NCBI GenBank assembly: GCA_020536535.1
Contig: JAHLWZ010000698.1
Coordinates: 1,147 to 36,524 of the forward strand
Direction: 5' to 3'
Source of the DNA: Pelomyxa schiedti
Lineage: Eukaryota > Evosea > Pelobiontida > Pelomyxidae
Length of the DNA: 35,378 nt
The notes beneath the pieces are model-generated. The model saw nothing but the letters and a program-made list of their open reading frames with translations, ran no database searches and was not told the origin of the DNA. Shown in pieces: positions 15,572 to 26,115 of this stretch (position 1 is its first letter; each line of letters starts with the position of its first letter). The position numbers and the translations under genes were made by a program.

Positions 15572-16136
15572 ATGAACTTTGAGGAGCTAGCAAAGGCGTT
15601 CGTGCCGCACTTTGTTGGTCTTTTTGACAGCAACAGAGCGGGGCTGAGTACATTGTTCACGGCGGAGAGCATGATGTCGCTTGAGGGCCAGCGCATCCAA
15701 GGCGTCCAACAAATCATGGCCAGCCTCTCCGGCCTCCCTGTGTGTTTTGTTTTTTTTCTTACTTTTTCCACTGCGTATCTTTCTAATAATGTAAATAACA
15801 CCGTGCGCGGAAAAATTGTTTTCTAAAGAAAAAGTAACACCGTCTATTTATATTTATTTCGATCCATTAACCTTCTTTTTATTTTTATTTTCTTTGTAGC
15901 CAATAAAGCACAGCGTACAAACATTCGACTCTCAACCTTCTATGGGAAATGGTATGTATTGTTTGCGTACTTGTTTAGCCATGTCTAAATACGTCCAAGG
16001 TGTAATCATCTTTGTATCTGGTAACATAAATGTCAATGGGGCTGATATGAAGTGCAGTGAAGTCTTCAACCTGATGCCCGGTGCCACTCAAGGATCCTTC
16101 TACATCCTCAACTATGTCTTCAGAACAAACCGCTAA
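15572..16136 (+). CDS. NTF2: Nuclear transport factor 2
   Basis: Carries RanGDP back into the nucleus by binding Ran and FG-nucleoporins. Three exons, 15572-15739, 15900-15951 and 15979-16136, give 125 aa, the usual NTF2 length. Family landmarks are MNFEELAKAFVPHFVGLFD, the first helix; LSTLFTAESMMSLEGQRIQG; IKHSVQTFDSQPS; GVIIFVSGNINVNG; and the end GSFYILNYVFRTN. Intron 1 is 160 nt and intron 2 is 27 nt (GTATGT..TTTAG). Retaining intron 2 would not break the frame but would insert nine residues where the family has a tight loop. The 3' end is 125 bp from the convergent GBP-like gene. Confidence 0.92.
15952..15978 (+). other. 27-nt ultrashort intron in NTF2
   Basis: Starts GTATGTATTG and ends GTTTAG. 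Removal gives a protein of normal NTF2 length. It is a multiple of three with no in-frame stop, so retention cannot be excluded from sequence alone. Confidence 0.65.
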
Positions 16137-16261
16137 TTCGGCCACAACCACAACTTCCCCACACAAACCAAAACAACCAAACAAATGAATTCCACACTCA
16201 AACTCTCCAGAAAATAGAACAGAATTTATAATTCCCCACCAAGGAGATAACTTGTATTTTA

Positions 16262-19111
16262 TTAATTTTCAAATTGTATTGCCGGGTCCTCGCTCATTTT
16301 AGCAGCCACCCTCTCGGGGTTATAGAATCCCTCATCATAAGATAATGCAGTGTCAAACTCATGCACAACCACAGTTGCATCAGTAAGTAATGGCCTGGGC
16401 CTGTGTACAATGACACGAGGGGGCAGTGCGAACTGGTGTGTTATGGCCGCAGCTATCTGGTCAGCTTTGTTTGTTTGTCCCACTCTCCACACTACACAAA
16501 CCACTATTCCAGTAATGCGGCAGTAGGAGAGTCCTAACCTCCTCCGCAGTCCAATGACCACAATAGGCCGGGAGTTGCTGTGCCGGTGGAATGTGGATAT
16601 GGAACAGTCAATCACAGCTTCTGAATCGGAGGTGTTCCGCACAACAGCTATCAGAGGGTCTATGGCCGGTGCATGCCGGAACCTGGTGTTGCTTTGCAGT
16701 GGTTTCCTGGCTAGTGCGGTGGTGACTGTGCAGGAGTGGGTGGTGATTTCGCTTTGTAAGTATCTTGCGGAGGTTCCGGTGAGTTCGGGTAGCAAGTAGG
16801 GAGGGGCGTAGAGGATGAGGGAACCAACGATAATGGAAATCACTACCCTGATGGGTGTTGATATACACCCTTTCAGTGTAGTGGAGATTGTATTGTAATG
16901 GTGCAAGGCTGTCTCGGTGCTTACAACGGCATGCCGGGTAAGAGATAAAACGCAGATGAAAGCAACGCCAAAGCAGATTATCGTTGCAACCAGTGAAGAA
17001 CGACCAAAAAATGTACCGAGAGAGCCCAAGGACCAGCAGAGCCAAGTAACGATACCAAGAAATACGGCACAGAGTAAGGCGTTCCGAGTCACACCTAAAA
17101 TGGCCGACGGCGCATTTTGGAGCATTACTTGCTGCTTAATACTTGAAAGTCTTGACATCTGAATTTGTTAGTGATTCCTAGGCTAGAATTCGAAGTTACC
17201 AACTTTGACCTGCAATCAGATTTACTAGGTCCCCGCACAAGCTCTTCAAATTCCTTTAACAACTCTTGGCTCTCCACCTCAACGGCAATGATAGATGGTT
17301 TATTGATGGAAATGTAATCGTTCAGCCTTGTCACAGTGGTTTCTACGTGCTGTGTGCAACATTCAAGGGACTTGAACGAATTAGTTTGCCTTATGCCATT
17401 GTATAAGGTATCCATTTCTCCCTAAGGAAGCTATTGTTACCGATTGAGTGTGGACAGTTGGAAAAATACCCTGAGTCTGGATTGGTACAGGCTTCTTGTG
17501 TAAGAATTGACGCCTCCCACCATAACTTGGTCAAAAAATTGCATAACCTCTGATACAACAAGCATATGCTGTTGATAAAGGTCAGCTTCGTCCAATGGAA
17601 GGCCAGTCTCACTCATTTTAGTGGAATACTTTTGAGAGCATCTGTACCAGTATAAGATAGTAATACAAGCTTCAATTTGGAATTACTGCTCAACACTGTC
17701 AGATGCTAACTTTTCAATTAATAGATTCCCCAAAAAGGCTTCTCCTTTGTTGATAGATGGAAGCAGTTCTTTCGCGAAAGTGGCAAGTTCTGATTCAAAT
17801 GTTGTGTTATATATTGCTTGGTAGTTGTGGTATACTTTCACCCGTCAGTGGACCACTTGAGCCAATTTGTTTTGGTTTGGCTGACAACAGCACACTCCTC
17901 AGTTCAGCCATTTTCTGTCGGAACTCGGGATTGAGCGCTTGAATATCAGTACTAGGAACAGATGGCCAATCATTGTAGTCTGGAAGAGCTGGAGGAGCTA
18001 ATATAAGGCTATGCACATGAAACGCAGATTTCACTGCCCTAGCAGTTTCATTGAAGTAAAATATCTTTAATCAGCTGTTACAACTGTAACTCATTTAAGG
18101 TCCATACCTCCTTTCTGTCTAGAGGGTTTGGTTTCTCTGCAAGGATATTTTCCATGAGGAGCTGAAATAAGGTTGTTTAAGGAAACCAGAAAAAAAAATG
18201 TCAAACAAACCTGATGTGTTGAGGCATATTCATTTTTAAGGGCACTTCTTTGTATGAGCCAAGTTAACGGCGGGAGTTCTACACTCTCCACCAATTCATC
18301 CTTCTTTTCTTATGGTTACTTCAGTATTAGGAAAGGGATCCAACTTTCAACATCTCTGCAAGACCAACGATGCTGTATAATCTTGACACATCGTCCTGGT
18401 AGGCATATTCACTAAGGTGGTAAACAAGCTGCGATGAAACCATCGCGGCAAACAGTGTCATTGCTTTGTCGTACAGGGCAGGTGCAGTTCCAAGACCTTG
18501 GTCAAAAATTGGATTTCCGAGACAGAAAAGATGAAAACCTTCTGTATCCAAAAAGAGTACAGTCACGCCTGTCTCAGGAACGTAGATTGGTGTTCCCCAG
18601 AGCTGAGCACCCTTTGTCTTTGGTGAAAAGCTATGTCCGACGGGGAAGCCAGCAGAAGAGGGGATTCCCAGGAGATGGTTCAAGGAGTAAGATTTGCCTG
18701 ATCTGTTCTTGTCAGATGTTACCAGAAAAGACCATGTTTCAACAGAGGTCCCCCCCATTGAATCCCACGTCAAAGTCATTTAGGGGCTGTGCACGTGCGT
18801 TTCCATGGGAGGGCCCTTGTAAATACCTTGCACGCCCAATGAAGGCTACGATAGCCACAGGGCCCTTTATCGACCACAGCATTTCGAATCCATCTTCCAC
18901 GGGCAGTAAATTGACATTGTCCTCGTCTGGCTGTAGCAAGGGAACAGTGTGGTCACACCACCCCGCCACTCTCCCTGCCTGTTGAATGTTATTTGTTGTT
19001 TGTTGTAGTTGTTGTGACCACCAGATAAGGTATTATATTGATATGGTCCACTGAGAAATACAATGTTCCAACAACACCACCAACAACAACAAAACTGCAG
19101 TAGCAGCGCAT
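16262..19111 (-). CDS. Guanylate-binding-protein-like GTPase with N- and C-terminal membrane segments
   Basis: Exon 1 (19022-19111) encodes MRCYCSFVVVGGVVGTLYFS, a hydrophobic anchor. Exon 2 (18827-18978) holds the typical GBP lead-in TVPLLQPDEDN and GPVAIVAFIGRAR. Exon 3 (18539-18702) completes the P-loop GRARSGKS and has the switch TKGAQLWG and LFLDTEG. Exon 4 (18345-18496) gives ALYDKAMTLFAAMVSSQLVY. Where GBPs have WxVRDF, this protein reads TWLIQRSAL, so the base-specifying RD motif is missing. Downstream, LNPEFRQKMAELR and PLTGESI are standard GBP, followed by a helical region. After a 41-nt intron ending at 17159 (CACTAAC, TTCAG) the last exon (16262-17158) has two or three membrane spans (CAVFLGIVTWLCWSL; VVISIIVGSLILYAPP) and a tail of about 170 residues. 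Related proteins (atlastins, RHD3) shape ER membranes; the role here is inferred. Confidence 0.8.
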
Positions 19112-20142
19112 CACACAAAAACAATCAACAAACCACAGCCAGAGGACTCGTCACGCACACACACGCGCACGCACACGCGCACACGCTCGTACCCCCAATG
19201 AGCCATCGGCTGTATCGGCAATGCACCGTCCCCCTGGTGTCATGCACTCGGAATAATAATACCCCCCCCCTCCCGCCCCCACATTGGGATTCACGCACTT
19301 TGGCAAGCCCACCCCCGCCGCATCCGCCGCATCCGCACCCGCTCCCATAATTCCCCCGCCACAACCCAGACAACAACACCAGCACAACCACCAAATCGCC
19401 GCCGCCTGCGCCACCGACCAAGACGACCGGGCTATCGTCGTGCCAACAAAACTAAAACCGCCGCCCGCCCAGTTGCTCTTTGCCGTTTTGCGCGAGAGCG
19501 AAGACCACGATGCACGATCGCCTTGGTGGCACGACGGCCCACTCGCTAGGCCCAACTCGGCTGCCGATACACAAGTCGCCGTCGCGTGCCGCATCACTTT
19601 CTCTCCTTTTCTGTTGCTGCTCAACAGAAATCGGCTTTTTTTCACCCACAAGTACGGTTCGGGGCGGAAATCGGCATGGAATACGGGACGAAAAACCCCG
19701 CTATTCAGGGGGGTGATCAGAATCGGTACCGGAGGTGGGCACAACGTGTACATCAATCTATGAGTGGAAATCCTTTCCCGGTAACCGGTCTCACAAAAAA
19801 CGGGCGCAGACCAAGTCGCTCGGAGGCGAGTTCCCCACGTCCATGCTTTCCCGTGGGTCAAATCCCCTGATCACCAGGCCCCATTTTTTTTTTTTTACGT
19901 CTTTGTTCCTTTTTCTTAGAGGGACTGGCATAGTCGTTTTTCCCCAAACACCAGAACCAGTGACCAGTAGTGGTGGGCTGTAGGGATGAAGGGTGTAATC
20001 TGCGAACCGATTGTGTGAAAGCACCGAGCTTGATCCCACTCGAGTTGCATTTAATCACTATCCGCAAACAACGGTTCATCAGCATCGAAGTACGACGGGG
20101 ATCTAATAGATCCCATACGACAATAACAAACAATCGAGCAAC
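19112..20142. other. Largest intergenic region, between divergent genes
   Basis: About 1 kb between the starts of the GBP-like gene (-) and the metallo-hydrolase gene (+), so presumably holding both promoters. It includes a CA/CG alternating tract (19152-19186), poly-C and CCGCC-rich sequence (19261-19360), a GGTGATCAG/CTGATCACC inverted repeat (near 19711-19719 and 19868-19876) and a T12 run from about 19886. Long ORFs occur on both strands but look compositional and match no family. No gene is called. Confidence 0.6.
19152..19186. repeat. CA/CG alternating tract
   Basis: Continuous alternation of CA and CG dinucleotides over about 35 bp, upstream of the GBP-like gene's start codon. Similar in character to 14904-14964. 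Confidence 0.6.
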
Positions 20143-21927
20143 ATGTCGGAACAACATCAACTGCTTGTAGATGACACGGACACCGTCAAGAAATCGAGTA
20201 AGTATCGTTTCTTAACTTGTTGTTGCTACCATTGTTTTCCTTACCTTTTTTTTAATACTTTTTGTTCATTAGAATGTTCACCACAATGTGGACGAGGGGC
20301 CATGATTGCTGTTGTTAGCGTGATTGGAGTACTCGCTGTTGCCCTGCTAGGTTATTCCCCTGCCGTGTTTTTGGACTTTGTAACATGAGAAATTTAGTGG
20401 GTGGAGTTCTGTTCTTTGCCAAAAATAAAAATGATGATAACAGTAAACCTCTCACTATTTACTTCTTCAATGTTGGCCAAGGAGATTCTCAGTTAATTGG
20501 TGTGGCTTTTCCACCAATTCACCGTAATCACATTTCTCAACTCCCACAACAGTATTTCCAAGTGGCTACAGTGTGCTGATTGATTGCATGGAGTCCACAA
20601 CTACAAGTAACGCCACAGCTGCTCTCATAGCGAAGAAGATAAGAAATATAACCAACAGTTCATATGTTGATGTCGGAATGATATCGCACATCCACACTGA
20701 CCACATTGGGATGCCATTCCGGTGAGTTCCAATACTTGGATGAAGTTTTATGACTTACATCTAAATATGTAGTGGAGGAGTTTGGTCACTTGTCGAACAA
20801 CAAGGCATCTCATTTGGAAAAATAATTGACCGCGATGCTGCAAATTGGACCGGTAATTAATTCTTTTATAATACATCTAACCGGTCAAACAACAGACTTT
20901 AACTCCGATGGAAAATGCAACAGCTCCGAGCTTGTCTACAAGTATGCAGGTGGTGTTGGAACAACATGCACAAATTGGGTCTGCTACATTGGAAATCCCG
21001 CCTATACCAAGGTATCTTGCACTTATTTTTTCATCCCACTTTCATACACCCTTCTTTTTTTTCTAGGCATACTCAGTGAGAGAACCAGCAAACCTTTGTT
21101 CCACAACGCAAATAGACCCGCCTGATGAAGATACTATTGTCACTATCACTGCGGCCGATGCAATTGGAGCATTTATGCTCAATGGAGAACCAGTTGCTGC
21201 CAATCACGTGGGAGAGAAGTGAGTCCTTCAAATCAAACCCTCCCTTTCACCCCCTCCCCCGTTAATGACTTTTTTACGTTTTCTTCAAAATAGTGATGCA
21301 CCCAGTGAAAATGACTACTCCCTTGGAATTCTCATTCAATTTGGAAAGTTGTTGTATTCTACAACAGGGGACTTGTCTGGCGAATACTATGGCAGCTACA
21401 ATAGTGCGCCACTCTAAACTGTAGTAACTTCCACTAACTAGATTGGCTTTAGATGTGGAAAACTACACTTATCCTCGGATCGGCTCCGTTGATGTCATGA
21501 AGGTGAATCACCATGGGTCTAGTCACTCTACATCAGATGCTTGGGTCAACGCACTTTCTCCAACAGTGCGAAACTCTCAGAACCTCTTTGAGTGGCTAAA
21601 GCGCGACAGGTTTCCTTGATAAGCGTAGGAGCAACCAATACATATAGCCACCCAGCCCAAGCTATATTGGACAAGCTCCAAGCGGCCGGCAGTGATGTCT
21701 ACACAACTCAAAAAGGAAACCCGGTGTGCCTTTTATAAAATAAAAATACAAAAACTCTACCTCCCACTGACTCTGCACAGACCGCGAACTATGGCAACAC
21801 CACAGTGGCCAACAGTGATATCATAATCACTAGCTACGATGGGGAAACCTTCACAGTCCAAGCCGGAAATATCACTAGAACGTATTCCTCCAAGAAAAAC
21901 AACAAACCCCCAACATGCAAAACGTAA
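20143..21927 (+). CDS. Membrane-anchored metallo-beta-lactamase-fold hydrolase, ComEC/Rec2-type domain
   Basis: Early exons are 20143-20197, 20273-20350, 20398-20499 and 20553-20721. The short N-terminal tail is followed by one hydrophobic helix, IAVVSVIGVLAVALLVGGVL, formed across the 47-nt intron 20351-20397. The catalytic domain then starts LTIYFFNVGQGDSQLI and has SVLIDCMES, the metal-binding HIHTDHIG (HxHxDH), LLYSTTGDLSG and KVNHHGSSHSTSDAW. These are the landmarks of the extracellular hydrolase domain of bacterial ComEC and its stand-alone relatives. Several Asn-X-Ser/Thr sites (NSSY, NSSE, NYTY, NTTV, NITR) fit a type II topology with the domain in the ER lumen or outside. Substrate unknown; nucleic acid is plausible by family. 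At least eight introns show it is a resident nuclear gene. Confidence 0.82.
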
Positions 21928-23063
21928 ATCGAACAACAAAAACTCACTGTTTCATTCTTGTTGTAAAAATGCATTACGGTATGAAAGTCGGTGTTGTTCC
22001 AGGCCATGTTGTTAGGTTGGTTAAAGTTCATGTCTGTACATGTCCAATGTGGTGTGTGCGGAGCAAGGAAGTGTAGGTGAGTGCTTGCATTTGTACCGTT
22101 TTGGCGATGGGGGGTTTCATTGATGAGTTTGTTTCTGGTATTTCTTTGCTCGGTTGGGGTGTCTTCACCGTATATCCGCCATCTCAGTCCACAGGCATTG
22201 CAAAGGCTGAGGAGATGTTAGTTTTGTGTAATGGATGGAGGGGGCATACGTGGCTGAACCATCGGGACCTTGCCGCCATTGGGGTGAGGAATGAGTTCCA
22301 CACCATTGACAGGGCACTTTGGAGATAAGCTTGGGTTTGGAGTCTCTTGGCCTGCGATTTCTCTTTGGGGTGTCTGATTTCTTGAGTTCCCGTTTCGGAT
22401 CCACATGCACACCTTCCTCTTTATCCAACAGCTGACAGATGGGGGTGCGACTCACACATAGCTTCATCCTGGATTGCGAGCGTGTGTGCGGGCGTCTTGA
22501 ATTTAATCCAGACACAGGTTCGACCTCAGACTCCGTCTCAGTCTCAGTTTCTGTTTCAGTTCCCGTTTCGTCGCCGTCAACAGCCACATTACTGTTACCA
22601 TACCCTGACTGTATTAATTAGTTGGGTAATATCTAATAAGTAAGTAAGGATGTGCACATACAGACGTGATACTATCTTGATTTTGGCGTTGAGCGTTGTT
22701 GTTCCTAATGCACGCCATTGTTCTCGCCGCAGCAGTGGTAATCGTCAATGTTCTTCCTCCACGACAAGCAGAGCACGAGACCCCGTGGGGTGCTGCTGCT
22801 GCTGCATCAACGCACGCATGCACAGCCACATAAACTGTCACTGGAGCTTGAGATCTGCACGCGTCGTTCGCGGCCTTTCGAGATGTGTCGGAAACAGTGC
22901 ATCGTTCGCGGTTGTCAGTGTGATAGTCATTCGTGAGATCCGCATAATGGCGCTGTGGAGGAACGCGGGGAGCCGAAGAGTCGATACGGGAGCTTAGATC
23001 CATGGTGCTGCTAGGTGACCTAAATTTTAAAATAATGTCCTTCGGCAGCTGGAAGGAAGTCAT
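21872..23063 (-). CDS. GATA-type zinc-finger transcription factor
   Basis: Exons are 22662-23063, 22251-22608 (approximate right edge of the finger's first half) and 22206 downwards. The start MTSFQLPKDIILKF is followed by a low-complexity region with Ala and Asn runs, an acidic TETETETETESE stretch and basic patches (PKRNRRPRD). The single finger reads CQWCGTHSSPQWRQGPDG, then after a 43-nt intron (22207-22249, AACTAAC branch-like motif) TLCNACGLRWRIYGED. The spacing is C-x2-C-x18-C-x2-C, the form common in plant GATA factors; animal and most fungal fingers have x17. After the finger comes an Asn-rich tail. A GTGAG donor at 21947 and CTAG acceptor at 21875 would end the protein at TGA 21872-21874; unspliced, it stops at 21834. 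Either way it overlaps the 3' coding end of the preceding plus-strand gene. Confidence 0.85.
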
Positions 23064-23396
23064 GTGTCATTCATCGACACTACTCCCCTGCCTCCATCCT
23101 TCATATACCCCTCTTTCCAGATGTTGTAATAAAAAGCGTGCGAGCACGTGCACCTCTCCCTCTTAAAACGGGGCAAAACATAATCAGGTTTCTTTTCGCC
23201 ACAGGGCAGAGAGGGAGCAAGAAGAGTGGAATGAGAAGAGACCAGATGTGGACGAGGGAACAACTCTGGAGTAAGTAGTATCCCACAGAGTTCTCCAAGA
23301 GAGATTGGCAGCACTGCCAATCAATCTGTTGTCAGTTGCAAGGGCTTGATTGCCTTGTTTTTATTTCATTTTCTTGTCTTTGGATCGTAGGGAGGC
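23064..23396. other. Divergent intergenic region (333 bp)
   Basis: Lies between the GATA factor start (-) and the NMD3 start (+) and must hold both promoters. A T-rich stretch ending GGATCGTAG six bases before the NMD3 ATG looks like the end of a 5' UTR intron. No other feature is seen. Confidence 0.5.
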
Positions 23397-25640
23397 ATGG
23401 CTCAGATGGACGGCGGAAATGCGACAGAGCCACATGAGATCATGTGTTGTATGTGCGGGGTGTTGATACCACCAAACCCCGCCTCGATGTGCGTCAACTG
23501 CGTCAGGACTCAGGTATCATTCCCCTTTGCTCTGTGCGTTTTAACTGTGCGATTCTCAACTCATGGTTTTTTTTTCTTGTTTGGATTAGGTTGACATAAC
23601 AGACGGAATTCCGAAGCAAATACCTATACAGGTGTTGTTATTTGACTTTTAACATTGTGGGGTTTTAACGTTTCATCAGTGGTGCAAAGGTTGCAACAGA
23701 TTTCAGCACGGAAACGTGTGGGTGCACTGCGAACCAGAGTCCCGAGAGCTACTGAGCATGCTGGTGAAAAAAGTGCGAGGGTTGAACAAGGTGACACTTG
23801 TTGATGCCGGTTTCGTGTGGACTGAACCTCACTCAAGAAGGTTTATTGGCAATTTGTTTCTTTCGTTTGTTAATACTTTCAGGATCAAAATCAAGCTGAC
23901 AATACAAAAAGAAGTATTTGTTTCAACAATATTACAACAGGTTCTTTCTCTAGCCCCTATTCCATGTTTCCAAGAGCATTCCAGGTTTTTATAGTTGAGT
24001 TCAGCCAACAGAATCAATTTTGTGGTACCTTATTTCGAAATCACTTATTCATATAGAATTAAATTCAATTCACAGAACTGTGCCACAAAGCCATGACTGC
24101 ACACACTTGGACCTCATCTGTACAGCTACGGCAACACGTTGGCCACAAGAGAACGATTTATTTTTTGGAACAGGTAAATAACTTTTCTTACTGAAGCCAC
24201 ACTGACATAATTATCAGGTTATCCTAAAAAACTCTGCGCATCAAAATATCATTGGCTTGAAAGAACTACCTGATGGACTGGACTTTTTCTTCAGTACACA
24301 GTCGCATGCAAAGAAATTTAATGAGTACATTCAAGCCGTTTCACCAACAAGGTTGTCGTCATACTGGAACTGCTCATTTCTAATGTATTGTAAAGATTCC
24401 AGCAGGCAAAGCAACTCATTTCCAAGGACGAGCACAGTAACACCTACAACTATCACTACACCTGGTCTGTAGAAGTTGTTCCAATTTGCAGGGAGGATCT
24501 TGTTTGCCTGCCACTGCGAGTGTACACTGCCCTGGGTGGTAGTGTTGGACCTCTCTGTCTCTGCCACAAAGTTAGTACTTACTCTTGGTATGAAGTTTCT
24601 AATGTTACAAGGTAACCAGCACAATTCATGTCCTTGACCCGACAACTCTCAAACATGCCGAGATATCAGCAGCAGGATATTGGTCGGCCCCATTCCGTGC
24701 GTTGGGAAATGCCAAACAACTCGTAGAATTCACGGTCATGGACATCAACCCCATTCGCTGTCAAAACTACGGCAAGTACTCACTTGCCGAAGCAGAGGTA
24801 ATTTGCATCTCTCCAAAGTGAGGTCTTTACTTACAGACATAAGGTTATCAAGACTTCCGAGCTTGGCCACGGGGCACCCATATTCTGCCGAACGCACCTC
24901 GGTTCGATTCTAAAATCGGGAGACACTGTTCTGGGGTACTACATCCCGAACATCAATTGGAATGATGACGACGCAGCGGCCCTCAAAGGAAGACAAGTGG
25001 CTGATGTTGTCTTAGTGAAGAAGAGCTTCCAAAGACGAGCCGGAAGGAAAAACAAACAAAGGATTTGGGAGCTACAGAGGCTTGCAAGGTACTACGAATT
25101 TATATTGTTACCCGTACCCTAATGAATGCACACAGGGAAGACCAAGAAGAAGACCATCAACCCAGCCGGAAAGAGCAAGAGGAAGCACGCCGAGCCGAAG
25201 AAGACTACGAAGGCCTACTCAGAGACCTCGAAGAAGACCCCGAGCTCAGAGCCAGTGTCAACATGTACAAGGTTGCCGGAGCCGAGGAGATGATCAGGAA
25301 AGTAGCGGCCAGAGCAGGGAGAGGAGCCCCAAAGCCAACCGGTGCCGGCGATGATGACATGGAAGGCGAGGAGGCTGAGGCAGAAGAAGAAGGAGGAGAA
25401 GGAGAAGGAGAAGAGGTTGATGAGGATGCAGAGGGTGCAGAGGGTGATGGTGATGAGGAAGGGGAAGCTGGTGAAGATGCGGAACTCGGCAGTTCTGAGG
25501 ACGAAGGTGACTATGATGTGGCGCTTCCCGAGATACAACTGTCTGAGCTACTGGAGCCCCTGCAAAAGCTGAACCTCACAGCATCAAACACAACTACACC
25601 CACAACAAGCACAGCAACACCCAACAATGGGGGCCTATGA
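23397..25640 (+). CDS. NMD3: NMD3, 60S ribosomal subunit export adaptor
   Basis: NMD3 binds the 60S subunit in the nucleus and recruits the exportin CRM1. The conserved zinc-binding N-terminus is present: IMCCMCGVLIPPNPASMCVN, VDITDGIPKQIPIQ, WCKGCNRFQ, VTLVDAGFVWTEPHSRR, IKIKLTIQKEV, VFIVEFSQQNQFC then LCHKAM. Later landmarks are ELPDGLDFFFSTQSHAKKF, YHYTWSVEVVPICRED, YWSAPFRALGNAKQLVEF, FCRTHLGSILKSGDTVLGYY and VADVVLVKKSFQRR. The C-terminus has the usual EEDYEGLLRDLEEDPELR and an unusually long Glu/Asp/Gly-rich stretch (about 25355-25510) before ALPEIQLSELLEPLQKLNL. Introns are mostly 44-90 nt and each is confirmed by restored homology. The first ATG is at 23397. Confidence 0.95.
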
Positions 25641-26115
25641 AAACCCAAAACCCATGTTTCCTCCTTAAATCCTTTAGGTTTTGGCAAGTTACTGCACAAA
25701 AGAGATGGTTGTTGTGGTTCATACCAGCCGAAGGTTCTATCTGATAGAACTCTGAGAATCAATCATCAAGGGACAAGAAGAAGAGCTAACAATCAACAAG
25801 AAGAGAAAAGAGGGACTCGGGGGACAGACCCCGGTCCGTCGTCACTAGCATATCATCTATCCCATAACACCGTCTTGTCCGTCGGTGGTGCGTGTGATGT
25901 GAGAGGAGGGGCTCACCCCCAAATAGTCCCATCATTTTGATATCACTCCGTTGTTTGGAGTCCCCTCTCTTGTGTTGGTATGTATGTAAACTGGTTGTTG
26001 TGTGTTGGTGTTTATCTATCTATGTGTGTATACGAACTTATTATGCATTTGTTTACTTTGTTATGTTAGTTTACACATATACCGAATCCGTTATCTAACT
26101 GGCAACAAGAAGTGC
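25641..26115. other. Intergenic region between NMD3 and importin-9
   Basis: 475 bp between two genes on the same strand. It contains the NMD3 3' UTR, a GT-rich stretch (25970-26030) and the importin promoter. No ORF or RNA gene is recognised. Confidence 0.5.

Noticed and set aside
15148-15801. 217-codon minus-strand ORF overlapping NTF2
   Set aside because: It runs antisense through NTF2 exon 1 and its intron. The same region is better explained by NTF2 and the small three-exon gene.
19151-19861. 236-codon minus-strand ORF and overlapping plus-strand ORFs
   Set aside because: Open on several frames because of GC-rich, stop-poor composition; CA/CG and CCG runs dominate and no domain is visible.
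19825-19885. tRNA gene
   Set aside because: A T-loop-like GGGTCAAATCCC is present, but no acceptor, D or anticodon stems can be formed around it.
20381-20398. 18-nt intron GTAACATG..TTTAG in the metallo-hydrolase gene
   Set aside because: It gives the wrong phase downstream. The 47-nt intron 20351-20397 fits and completes a 20-residue membrane helix.
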